From: Echinometra lucunter
Taxonomy: Eukaryota > Echinodermata > Echinoidea > Camarodonta > Echinometridae
Assembly (NCBI GenBank): GCA_029962745.1
Contig: JAPZVO010000105.1
Coordinates: 28,001-92,000, forward strand
Reading direction: 5' to 3'
DNA: 64,000 nt
A program made the position numbers and the translations under genes. Under the pieces are notes generated by a model. The model searched no databases, was not told where the DNA came from, and saw only the letters and a program-made list of their open reading frames with translations. Below are positions 47,031-57,479 of this stretch, piece by piece (the stretch's first letter is position 1; the number at the start of each line of letters is the position of its first letter).

Positions 47031-48680
47031 GGCCCCTTCCGTAGTCCTGACCTAGATTAAAAAATACCACCTATTAAAAACCAGTTAGACCAGGTTAACC
47101 TTACTTGCCAGTGTAATTTTCTACTGCGTATAAGCAGCCAGACGTTAAAACTGGGAACCTAAAATGGGGCTTCATCATGTCAGTCAAACGAGAGGTATAC
47201 ATCGTTTGAAAACTGAAGGGAAAGTAATTGCCACTGTAAGCATAGGCAGGGAAATTCTGAAATACCCTGCCATGAAATTAACTGAATGGTGTTCAACATC
47301 GAAGTACATTGTTCATTAAATCAGCAGTCAATCATTGAATCAAATGTTAAAATTAAAATGCTATTTTTTTTTTCTACGAAGTTTAGTAATTTCTAGTCAT
47401 TCATGAATATTCATGAATCACGATCAACTATTACAATCGTACACGACATAAAACTGACGTGAACACGTCATGTTGTGGTCTTGAAAAAAAGCTGTTGTAA
47501 AGTGGGAAATAATAGACGTAAAACTACTTCTTGTTCTGAACTAGTCTAAAGTTCAGTGACTACCGCATGAACGTTATTATCCCCCTGACAAACGTAGCTG
47601 ACGCTTGTTGAAAATCCGAGAGAAAGGGACCTTCATGGTCACAGACCAGAAATTATTTTCCTAAAGGGCTACGTGTTAAAAATCAGACCGAAGAAAATTC
47701 ATGAAAAATCAGTGCTTGGAATGAGACATTGCATACATTTTCTATTAGTAGCTGAAACATTTCTCTAGACCCCGGCGCCGAAAATATGAAGCCATAATTT
47801 TCTGCTCGATTTTCTTTCAAATCGGTCTGCAGTACGACTATAATGTAATTTCATCGTTCGTCGCCAAAAGGCAGTGTCAGGGTTTTGAGCCAGGAATGAA
47901 AGCTCTATAAAATTATTCTGGGACCCACCAGAGGTCTTTCATAGGACTCATCTGAAGCGCCTATAAATACTCTTTAGGTAGATATGAAAAATGCTATTCT
48001 AACATGTAGCATTGATTTTATATGATTCTTTTTCTAACCGATACATTATCCTTAAGACCTGGGAAGGGGAAGCCCCGTGCTGTTTGTAGTCTAATTACTG
48101 GACTGTGTCCATAATGTCACTACCATATTTGTCTCCCTCTTCTGTTGTGATTTACATAGTTTGAGACAGCACCAAAGATATAGATAGACATGATAGCTGG
48201 AACAACTATCACCCCGATAATCTAATAAATGTGTATGACTCCAAACTTTAGCATAGACATTCCCATTCCCATTCCCATTCTCTCGTCTCGAAAAATAAAA
48301 AAGCTATCATTTGATAAATTCCAGAAATGAAAAACCTGGTTAACAAGATTACTAATGAAAACACCGATGAAGTAACCGCTTAAATCTGCCAAAAGAATCC
48401 TGGAGTCAAGACTGACATCACATCTGACATCGACCGTTCGGATCCGTCTAAACCTACTATATATCCAAATCCATGTACTACTCGCAAAAATGAATAAATA
48501 AATAAATAAAAATCTTAGAAACATCATCGTGAAGTTCGCGAATTATTACCCCAGAAAAGAAGTCTACCGTGCCAGAAGGAAATTACGAGATGCTAATGTT
48601 GCTGATGGTGATGGAGGACACAGTATCTACACCAGTGAAAACCTCATCAAGAGGAGAGCCGAACTCTTCCGGACAGTCAA
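47031..48680. other. Intergenic DNA, no gene recognised
   Basis: Unique-looking sequence with 'cattcatgaatattcatgaa' at about 47398, and an open frame at 48222-48527 (minus) without known motifs. I see nothing firm here. Confidence 0.35.
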
Positions 48681-49477
48681 GAAAGCTCAGGCCTGTAACT
48701 GATTTTTGCGGCGCCTGAGGCGGGGAGGGGGGGGGGGGGGGGGGGGGTCGACACTTGGAAGAAGTGGACTTTACTGTGAGAGCGAAGCAACCGAGTAGGG
48801 TGTCAGGGGGCGTGACCCTCCTAATGTACATGTATGGTGTATGGGTACAATCATAGTCAGAATGATTTGACAGGGGATGGGTAAAATGTGAGGCTCCAAA
48901 GTAACCACTGAGAAAAGCAAAACATAAAATGTAAATTTAAATGGCAAGATGTTACTTAAGTAGTCACCAATAGGTTGAATCCGTATAATTTATTGCTAGG
49001 AATCATTCATATTAACAAACGTTTTTATAAAGTGGAGCAAGGGGGGGGGGTTCTTTATTGCTGCGCATTTTACTAGAGAAAGTAAGTTAACTCTATATGG
49101 GAGCCATAGCAACATAAGGCAGTGACGTGAACGAAAACTGGCATGATAACACTGAATATTGAATTTCATGGACCCATCTGCATGAAACTATTTCGATTGT
49201 AAGTTTTGCGAGCGAGCGAAGCGAAGAGAAATACACTTTGTTCATTTCAATATAGAAGGTAAGGTGGGCCTAGGAAGTATTTGGGTGCCATGGCGATAGG
49301 GTAGTTACGTGTCTGAATATTGCAGTAACGTCCTATTGAAATATCCATGGACCTTGCTGCCAGGGGCATCTCCTAAAACAAGTTTGAACAGGGAATTGTA
49401 AGACCTAGATTTGCCGACAAACTCTTTCGTGGTGCTGATAGTTATAGTACATTCTAGTCTAATCTACCCCCTCTACA

Positions 49478-49510
<33 letters not shown>

Positions 49511-49570
49511 TCACACAAAAAAAATAATAATAATAATCACTCCCTGTTACAATCATGGCTACTATAATCC
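48681..49570. other. G-tract and transposon-end-like DNA
   Basis: 'ctcaggcctgtaactg' at 48687 resembles the reverse complement of 'cagttacgggcctgag' at about 51441, so the two could be ends of one ~2.8-kb element; no target duplication matches. A G run lies at 48728-48747, another at 49042-49050, a satellite-like core 'gcgagcgagcgaagcgaag' at 49208, and (AC)n at 49478-49509. Confidence 0.4.
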
Positions 49571-49900
49571 GTAATGAGAAATGATGATATGGTCATATCG
49601 CTGCAAAATATATCTCTTTTGGGATATCTCATTAGTCCAAAAATTTGCTGTCCGAAACCATCCTGCTTTAGATGAGCTAAGCGAGCGAGGAAAGACACAA
49701 TTCCATGGTGGTAGAAATGTCATTTCTCATTATAATTTGCTATAGGCCTATGATATGTATCTAAACATGTATGCATATTCAGTCACCTCACTCGCCGAAT
49801 CCCGTTTTTTCGAAACCATCCTTATCTAAATATTATACATGTTATACGAGCGAGCGCAGTAGTAGGAGTGTTATTTCGTTATCAACATTCACTATAAGCC
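49570..49900 (-). repeat. Short satellite segment
   Basis: Two or so units of the CGAGCGA satellite in the reverse orientation ('gagctaagcgagcgagg' at 49674, 'accatccttatctaaatatt', 'gagcgagcgcag' at 49849). Confidence 0.65.
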
Positions 49901-50005
49901 TACAAAATAACAAAATATCGATCGCCTATATCTGCCGAATATGACTCTCTTTGCCTATTTTGCTTGCAGGAAAGAATAATGTCAACATTACTTATTTTGG
50001 TCAGA

Positions 50006-50100
50006 CAGGGGCGGCGGAGCGTCTTTCAAAGTGGGGGGGGGGCACTAGCGAAAAAAGGCACTTTGGGGGGAAAAGGGGGCACTTACTCTTAAACAGATTG
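50006..50100. mobile_element. Possible hAT-like left end
   Basis: CAGGGGCGGCGGAGCG followed by a G run is a typical-looking hAT-type terminus. No right end or target duplication was found nearby. Confidence 0.3.
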
Positions 50101-50769
50101 TCAGATTTTGCTCACACTTTCACTGTTTATCTTTCTTGTTCATCTCTATTCACTAAAAGCACATTGATGCCTGGGTTCCATTCTCCTTTAAATCCATCTT
50201 TGGGGAGTTAGATTAAAAAAATAACATCGAAATTCGTCAGATAGGCAAGACAAATCAAATAAAAACAGAGTGTGCATAGAACCAAAATGCAGAACCGAAC
50301 GTTACAGACAGAGCCCTATCACATTTCTTGCCAGGCTCCTAAATGCAAATGGTATCTGATCTCTTTGTCATGATTGTGCTTTAAAAAAAAAATTATGTGC
50401 CCATTCTTAATTACATATAATCTGTTTATATCACTGTTCTTATTTATCGAACCGTTTTGTAGAAAGATTTTTTAAAAATAGAACTCCTTTACAGACTTTT
50501 TTTTTACAGAACTAAAATTTTCTTTCATCTCCAATATTTGAGTCATCATTCTATGATTCTTACTCATTATATATTTGCTGATTATTCATAACCCAATCAT
50601 GTCTCTCAAGTTCTTCTGAATCTCGATAAATGAGCATTATGCTTACATATATAAAACTCTGTTCTATATGAAGCTTTTAAGACATTTTACCTGCTTATTG
50701 TAATTTTTAATGTATATTTCTATAACTTTATTTTTAATATGTATTATATATCATGACTGTTATGACTGC

Positions 50770-50875
50770 ATTTATTTGTAAACTGAATGTAATTCAGCCT
50801 TCAGGCTGCCATTTTCAGTTTTTTTTAAATAAACCATTCTACTACTACTACTACTATTACTACTACTATAGAATT
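50770..50875 (+). repeat. LINE 3' tail with (CTA)n
   Basis: 'aactgaatgtaattcagcc', the small palindrome CAGCCTTCAGGCTG (about 50797), then 'aaataaaccattctac' and a (CTA)n tail. This has the form of a LINE 3' end with a microsatellite tail. No RT is visible upstream, so the copy is very short or its 5' part is unrecognisable. Confidence 0.5.
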
Positions 50876-51059
50876 TGTCAAGTTGGAATGACTCTTTTTA
50901 GCTCATTAGTTCTTTGACAAAAATCAGCATGATCAGTAGAAAAAATGAAAAATAAATTCCTAAAGTGAATTCCCAAACATGTAAATTCCTTTTGCCTTAA
51001 AAATGACTGCAAAATTTTGAAGTTGCGGAACAAAAACAGTTAAACAAGTGTCAAAATGA

Positions 51060-51716
51060 ACTGAAAACCCTATTATCTCACATTATTTTCCCCTTTCCTT
51101 CCTTTCTCCCCTTTCATGTGACCCCTTGTGCACCCTTTCCCTATCTAAGCTATTTGGTATAGAAATCTTGAATCATTCTTCAATGACGTTTTGACCAAAA
51201 ATCGATTGCGATGATGGCATAATGTACAAAATTTGAAAAAATAAATGGTGAAAGACGGCATTGGCTAAATTCGCAAGATTCGGGACAAAACTGTAAAAAT
51301 ACGGAAAGGCCTATATTGTATCACGTTCGTTTTCCCTTTCCTTCATCTCTCCTCTCGCTTCTCCATTTCTTTTTTAAGTGGACCTTGATCTGTTCGGGAG
51401 GGAGCGGGAGGACCCTTCAAATTCCCGACCCCCCCCCCCCCAGTTACGGGCCTGAGTAATAAATGGACGGAAGGACCCTGTATATTTTATCATGTTAATT
51501 TTCTCTTTCCTCTATCGTTTCCCTCGCTTCTCAATTTTCTTTTTTTAAAGGGGGGGGGGGGCTGGGCCAAGTGGACCTCTCATCGCCAGCAGAGGGCCCA
51601 TTTTGACCCCCAATCCCCCCTACCTAATTAAGGGCCTGAGTCATAAATAGACAGAAAGAACCTTTATATTTTACTACATTAATTTTCCTTTCCTTCATCT
51701 CTCCCCTCACTTCTCC

Positions 51717-51747
<31 letters not shown>

Positions 51748-51770
51748 AGGAGGTTCGAAGTTATCATCTT
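51060..51770 (+). repeat. Tandem pyrimidine-rich units with G/C tracts
   Basis: Blocks such as 'ttttcctttccttcatctct', 'cctc.cttctcc.ttt' and 'gggcctgagt.ataaat.ga' recur three to four times at roughly 180-250-bp spacing (51060, 51330, 51495, 51680). G or C runs at 51430, 51549 and 51729 interrupt them. They may be the tandemly repeated end of a transposon. Confidence 0.55.
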
Positions 51771-52889
51771 CTCACTGTGCGTTAACGAAACGGGCGTTTT
51801 GGTATTATTTAACAGTGTTAAGGGACGTCTGGCGGGCACAGCCCACCACTGACAAAGCCTAATTGCGGCCTTCATTTATGCATGGAGTCATGATTTACAA
51901 TTTCAACCAAGGAGCGTTTCATACCTTACGGGTGGTGTTCGTTATTCCGAAACACGCAAATTGCGTACACCTGGATGTTCGTTGGTCTCCGAAAATGAAA
52001 AAGGGGTTCGTTATTCTGAAGGTTCGTTATTCCGCAGGTTTGTTAATCCATAGTAACAGTCGGTGATTAGTGCTTTTCAGCCAATCAAAACCAAGGATTT
52101 TACTGACATTGTGAGTGCTAACAACTCTCATGAAACGGTGCCCTGTTGTCATCCCAAAGGATCCTATCAAAGGCAACATACGTCGCCTTCCCGGAAAAAG
52201 GTCACTAACACGCAGTGCGCGAAATGTACATTTTCGAGAAAAACGCGAATGAAGTTTTGACCTTATTTTGAGCTTTTAGCAGCTAGTGTATTATTTTTCC
52301 GTCCTAACTCTCAGACATTCTGACAGAGCAAGATTTTTTCTACAATGATATTTTGTGCTTTCATTTAAAACACTCTAAAGGTTTTCTAATCATTAGCATT
52401 TTATCCTTAACTGTTTTTTTCCCCCGGACCAAAAATGCGCGAGTACGTAAATCCAGTTCCGGAAAAAGGCCGCTAATGCGAATCGGTCTATGCGCGTAAG
52501 CTCGTTGAGCGAAGAATAGTGTCTTTCTTCCGGGAACAAGAAATGCACAACAGTTCCCAGAAAAGGGACGCTATTGCAAAGCGGTAGATGCGCGTAAGCA
52601 CGTTGAGTGAGGAGGAATTCCCGTGCTCGCGTAATTTTGTTTTTTGGGCTTATTACGTATTAATACATTATTATTGATATTAAAAATATATTATTATTAA
52701 TATTATTAATGACGTCAAATTGAGGTTGGAGAATGGTACGAGAAGAAAGCTTATGACATGCTTTTCCATTTCTGCAATGAAAAAAAATGGCGGGAAAATT
52801 TAGAAAAGGTCGATAACGGCCTTTTTCCGGGAAGCCGACTATCGTCCAAAGACCTGCGTGCCAATCCTCTGGAAGTTACTGACTGGCAT
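51771..52889. other. Non-coding stretch with TTCGTTATTCCG motifs
   Basis: 'ggttcgttattc(c/t)g' recurs at 51928, 52007 and 52021, and 'ccggaaaaagg.c.ctaa' phrases recur at about 52192 and 52454. No gene recognised. The open frame 52758-53006 overlaps the start of the R2-like element in another frame. Confidence 0.4.
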
Positions 52890-53179
52890 AATCTCAGAAG
52901 AAATATATCAACAATTAGACGATCAAGAGATACTACCATGGGAACAGATGTAGAACATGAAATAGAGGAACAAAGGACCAACTGTGCATCGACAAAGGAA
53001 TTATGAAAGACAGCAAGACAACGAAAATCTAACCTCGCGATGGCATAGATTGACTACAAGAAAGCATACGACATGGTTCCGCACTCCTGGATCATCGAGT
53101 CTATGGAAATGTTAGGGGTAACAGAACAACATCAGAAGGTTCCTCATCACAAGTATGACGAGATAGAGAACTACTAGTA

Positions 53180-53538
53180 TATGGTGGCCCTGAAGTACGC
53201 TCGACAACAGGTCATGTGCGACGTGAATTTCGCGGCCAACTTTGCGCCCCAGTCGCAAAATTCGCGACCCGTGACGCGAACTTTGTGTCCCAGTTGCGAA
53301 ATTCAGGACCTGGAATGCGAAATTCATGACCCGTTACGCAAAGTTCAGGACCCGGTATGTGAAATTAAGGACCAGCGATGCGAAATTCAGGACCCGGGAT
53401 GCGAAACTCATCACCTGGGATGCGAAATTCAGGACCCGTGACGCGAAGTTCAGAACCCGGGATGCGAAATTCATGACCCGGGATGCGAAATTCACGTCGC
53501 ACATGACCTGTTGTCGAGCGTACTTCAGGGCCACCATA
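53180..53538. mobile_element. 359-bp element: 54-bp inverted repeats around 21-bp minisatellite
   Basis: TATGGTGGCCCTGAAGTACG at 53180 and its reverse complement ending at 53538 are the tips of inverted repeats of about 54 bp, which contain 'gacaacaggtcatgtgcgac'. Between them are about 12 units of a ~21-bp repeat ('ggatgcgaaattcaggaccc'). It interrupts the R2-like element between RT blocks. No transposase. The target duplication is unclear. Confidence 0.8.
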
Positions 53539-54482
53539 GATTACTCTCAAGAGAGGTAAGCCCTTTTGGTAAGGCCAATGACAACAGCTTCCAAGTGCCG
53601 AACGGAGAAGAGATCAGATCAATCGAATAAGGTGGTAGCTACAAATACTAGAGGCAAATTAGATGAAACATCATAGATGAAGAAGAAGATTGAGGCCGAG
53701 TAATTATGTCAGGAGAATTCGGAAGGTTCTCAAATCTAAACTAAATGCTGGAAACATGGTGAAGGCTGTTAACACTTGGACAGTAGCCCTAGTGAGATAT
53801 GCTGCTGGCATAGTTGAATGGAACCAGCTTGAACTTGAAAACTTGGACAGGAAGGCAAGGAAGTTACTGACTATGCACGGAATGTTCCACCCAAAGTCTG
53901 ATGTAGATAGACGATATGTGTCAAGAAAGAGGGGAGGACGTGGTCTATCTGGAATAGGGGAAAGATGTAAGATATGAAGAACAAAGCCTCTACTGCTATA
54001 TTGAAGGTGAGATGGATGCTATCATGACGTCAGTCAAGGAGTCAGTGAGGAAAGGAAAATATATGACAGCGAAACAGCTGAAGACTGATCAGAAGAAAAT
54101 GAAATTGGAAGGATGGGAAGAGAAGGTGATGCACGAACAGCATTTAAGACAGACAGAGGAGTTTGCTGGACCAGAGAGTTGGTAGTGGCTGAAACGAGGA
54201 AGTTTAAAGGACACGGTCGTAAAGTATGTTAGTTGTTGCACAGGACCAGGCAATTAGAACAAATTACCGAAAAGCCAAAATTAAGAAGGAGCATACATCT
54301 CCCTCATGTCGAATGTATCATGACAAAGACGAAATGGTTACTCATCTGGTGAGTGAATGCAGCAAAATGGCACAGACTGAGTACAAAGGAAGGCATGATA
54401 GAGTAGCAGCTGCAGTTCACTGGGGTCTGGCAAAGAAGTACGGCTTACCCCATTCCGAGAAATGGTACGAACATCGAGCAGA

Positions 54483-55058
54483 CCTATCGCCCGGGGGGGG
54501 GGGGGCACTCCACCCCAAAAGTGGTAGGTATGTGCCGCTGGCGAGACAAAAAACGGGGGCTTTGGAACGGGCTTATTGTGAAAAGGAGGGTCTTCGGAAC
54601 GGGCTTCGGAACTACATATGTTTGTGAAAACGGGAGTCTTTGGAACGGTTCGCCTGCGTGTGAGTGCGTATGTATCCCTATGGAACGGGCATACGTGCAT
54701 GCAGCTAGCCCGGTACGAGGGCCGGGTGCGGTGCCGAGGCAATGGTCGGACAGTACAGCGCTAGCGCTCTGCGGGCCGCTTTTCACCAAAAATGCAGCTC
54801 AATGCACAGCGGATCAATGCGGCTTGAACGGCGTAATGAAAAATATGCGAAGCTTTGGAACGGGTTTCTTTCTTCTTTTTTCTCGATAAGAAGAAAATGC
54901 TATACTTTGGAACGGCTTTCTTTATTCTTTTTCTAAAAATAAGATGAAAATGCTATGCTTTGGAACTGAAATTTGAGTGTAAAATGGGGGTCTTCTCCGC
55001 GGCACATACCCACAACGCATTATATACTGAGTGCCCCCCCCCCCCCCGGGCCTATCGC
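54483..55058 (-). mobile_element. Poly-G-ended hAT-like transposon, copy B
   Basis: The element spans 54491-55050 (560 bp) with a perfect 8-bp duplication CCTATCGC (54483-54490 and 55051-55058). Its ends are CC(C) plus a long G run plus CACTC, and the inverted form. The interior has about nine TTTGGAACGG or CGGAACGG motifs. It is similar along its length to copy A (37664-38217) in the opposite orientation. It splits the endonuclease region of the R2-like element between 'KWYEHRADL' and the continuation 'ENDDVKLLWDF'. Confidence 0.88.
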
Positions 55059-55266
55059 AGAGAACGATGATGTAAAACTCTTATGGGATTTTAGTATCGA
55101 GACAGACAACATGGACAAGGTTATTGAAGCTAGAAGACCAGACGTCGTTCTTTTAATGGAGAAGGAGAAGAAATGTCTCATCACAGATATTGCCATTGCA
55201 GGAGAATGCAGAGCTTGGCGTAAAGAGGAGGGAAAAGCAGAGAAGTATAACGACCTGAGAGTGTTT

Positions 55267-55421
55267 CATAAAGCTGTTCGTAAGTTACGCACGACTTTAC
55301 GCAGCGCACGACTGGAACACGTTCATATGTGCTATTTGGATTCTCAATCATTTTGTAGCACAAGAACATAATTATCACCAATCATGCGTAAAGTAGTGCG
55401 TAACTTACGAACAGCTTTATG
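55267..55421. mobile_element. 155-bp MITE
   Basis: Left end CATAAAGCTGTTCGTAAGTT and its exact reverse complement at the right end (to 55421), continuing inward with 'acgcac..tttacgca'. Long, near-perfect inverted repeats and no coding capacity. It interrupts the R2-like frame after 'KYNDLRV'. A C run of about 22 bases follows directly. Confidence 0.8.
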
Positions 55422-55734
55422 ACCCCCCCCCCCCCCCCCCCCCCGGCATGGGAGCTGAAAAGGATATTGAAGATGAAGGCGAAGGTAGTACCAATAGCCA
55501 TCAGGTCATTGGAGCCTTTGGAACTGTAACAACCAGACACAGAAGCTTCCTGGCTGATCGTAGGGGTCGAAGTGAAACGATACAGAAGGCAAGCTTGCTT
55601 GGGACAGTTCATATGCTACGGAAGGTCTTGAACTAAAAAGAGAAATGAACAATGAGAAGAGGACCTTTTTTTAATTTGTCCGGTTGTTGTTTAAAATACC
55701 AAAAGAACATTAAGTTATGGAAAAAGACAATAAT

Positions 55735-55765
55735 GATAATAATGATGATGATGATGATGATGATG

Positions 55766-55800
<35 letters not shown>
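55735..55800. repeat. (GAT)n/(AAT)n microsatellite
   Basis: A trinucleotide run that ends the R2-like 3' UTR and borders the first 1.68-kb unit. It is probably the tail of the retrotransposon. Confidence 0.85.
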
Positions 55801-55803
<3 letters not shown>

Positions 55804-57479
55804 GAGAATAGAATTCGTCATAGACTCGTGACGAATTAGGTGGTCTGTCGGCGTCTTTTAGGTTTTGACATGGACAGTGAGAAAGTCAATGGTAAGACTT
55901 GTGATAAAATTTTTACGCCTCGATAGGAGACTAACGTCATAGAAATTGGATGGTTTGATTTCGCAGAATACTTAAAAGATGATCCAAAGCTTGAATTCAC
56001 CTTAACGAATCAGATTTTCTATAGGGTTATACATAAACTACTGTGCGCTGCATTGCTATTGTCATTACGGGCCAATATCAGCAGTTTATTTCATCGACTG
56101 TGACTGTATATGTAATCATATAGTTAAAGAGGATAGTAATATAACATGTAAAAATAAAGCAAACGAAAAAAAAAGTGCCCCTTTCCCTCCGGGACTCGAA
56201 CCAGGGACCTTGAGCATGTGAGGCAAGTGCTTTGAAGGTATACCTGAAAACAGCTCATAGAGATAACACGTTGATTCAAAACGGAATTCTAATATCAGGT
56301 TTTGCAGTCAAAATTTCACATGTTTTCGACATTTGATTAAAAAACATTTCAATGCCTAAGATAGAGAATTTTCTCAGCTGCAACATACTTAAAGATGGGT
56401 GAAAATCAAGCAGAAATAAGAAAGATGTTGATTAAAGAAGACGAGAATGTAGAATCAAGAATTACATAAAGATCATGTCCCATAGAGAATACATGTAAAA
56501 TGAGAAAAATTGACATGGTACCTTTAATTGTGAATTTAGACCATGATGTCGTCATCAAAATGAGTAACAATGAATACCATATTTGTAGAGAATTGTCTCA
56601 GCTACAACATATCGAAATCTCAGCGAAAATTGATGAATAATAAGCGACATAGTCTCGGTTAAAGGTAAAAAATATGACGTCATAATTGAAAAAATGAAAT
56701 TTTGATTTCACCTGAGAATATGACGATGTTCCGACTGCTCGACCCTCAAATTTTTTTCTTGAATTCAAATCTCCATTTCATAGGCTTTCAGAAAATGCAA
56801 AAAAATTGGGGGGTCCCCATGCTATTTAACGAGCTATGGCAGATTTCAAAAGGGCATGTTTTTGCATGTTTTTACGTTATTTGCCCCATAGACGCGCGCA
56901 CGGATTTTGAAGTTTGACGCGCGCGTGCGGCCTTATGAGGAGTTGAAATCGACTTTCAATTGTTGTGAATGGTTAAGAAAAGTATTAGGATCGCAAATCA
57001 AGTGAAAAAACGGTGTTTTTACGTTTTCTTTAGTGTGCGCGCGCAAATATGGCGCGCGCGGACGCGGACGCGCGCAAATTTTTGAAATGCTTAAAATGGC
57101 CTGAAACGTGTGCAAAATGAATATGAGTCGATTCTGAGCATTTTTAATTTTTGCGCGCGCGCTGACGCGCGGACGTACGCGTACGTGCGCGTCTAAGTGA
57201 ATGGAATTATTCAGATTGATATGAATATTCATCATGCTAAGTATGAATGAGAAATGACATTCCGTTAAGAAGATATGATCATGAAATGATATTTACAAAA
57301 TGGCGCCTGGATGACGTCATGATGATCTGATGAACTTGAAAATGAGTAAAAAACCGAGATCTCGTAAGGACTGATAATTCATGAAAATTTGACAAAAAAT
57401 GACAGGGTCAGTTCTGAGATTTCGACTGCACAAAAAATGGGTACCAATAAAGAGAATAATTAATAATAAAAATAATAAT
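55801..57479. repeat. 1.68-kb tandem unit 1
   Basis: Begins with a dyad (GAATTCGTCA, 8 bp, TGACGAATT) and 'aggtggtctgtc', and ends in an (AAT)n-like stretch. It is repeated head-to-tail at 57480-59165 with a 1679-bp period and high identity. It contains a tRNA-Val-like 3' half (minus strand, about 56180-56240) and a CpG-rich alternating purine-pyrimidine block (56890-57195). Short open frames are not preserved in a coding-like way. Likely a non-autonomous mobile element with a tandemly amplified core; a Helitron/Helentron-like nature is a guess based on the end dyads. Confidence 0.75.
56180..56240 (-). pseudogene. tRNA-Val-like 3' half (unit 1)
   Basis: On the minus strand 'TTGCCTCACATGC' gives an anticodon loop with CAC, followed by 'AAGGTCCCTGGTTCGAGTCC', a variable loop and T-arm with the B-box GGTTCGA. 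The 5' half (D-arm, acceptor) is not recognisable, so this is not a working tRNA. It may be a SINE-type head or a tRNA pseudogene. The same remnant lies at about 57859-57920. Confidence 0.5.

Larger units (their letters stand above)
52890..55640 (+). mobile_element. R2/Hero-like retrotransposon remnant with restriction-like endonuclease
   Basis: The conceptual protein begins within RT ('IYQQLDDQEILPWEQM'), then 'DQLCIDKGIMKDSK', motif A region 'IDYKKAYDMVPHSWI', a gap where motifs B and C should be, 'EIRSIE.GGSYKYL', and 'VNTWTVALVRYAAGIVEWNQ' with 'HPKSDVDRRYVSRKRGGRGL' (53690-53977). A CCHC-type stretch ('CRMYHDKDEMVTHLVSEC') follows, then the restriction-like endonuclease with 'RPDVV' and 'KKCLITDIAI', that is PD-x14-D, and 'KAEKYNDLR'. 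It ends 'LLGTVHMLRKVLN' (about 55636). A C-terminal restriction-like endonuclease marks R2-type LINEs, which tend to have sequence-specific targets. Frameshifts, stops and three inserted elements make it dead. Confidence 0.85.

Noticed and set aside
56702..56917. 71-codon frame recurring as 69 codons at 58382-58591
   Set aside because: It recurs because the whole 1.68-kb unit is duplicated. The changes between copies alter residues freely, and there is no homology I recognise.
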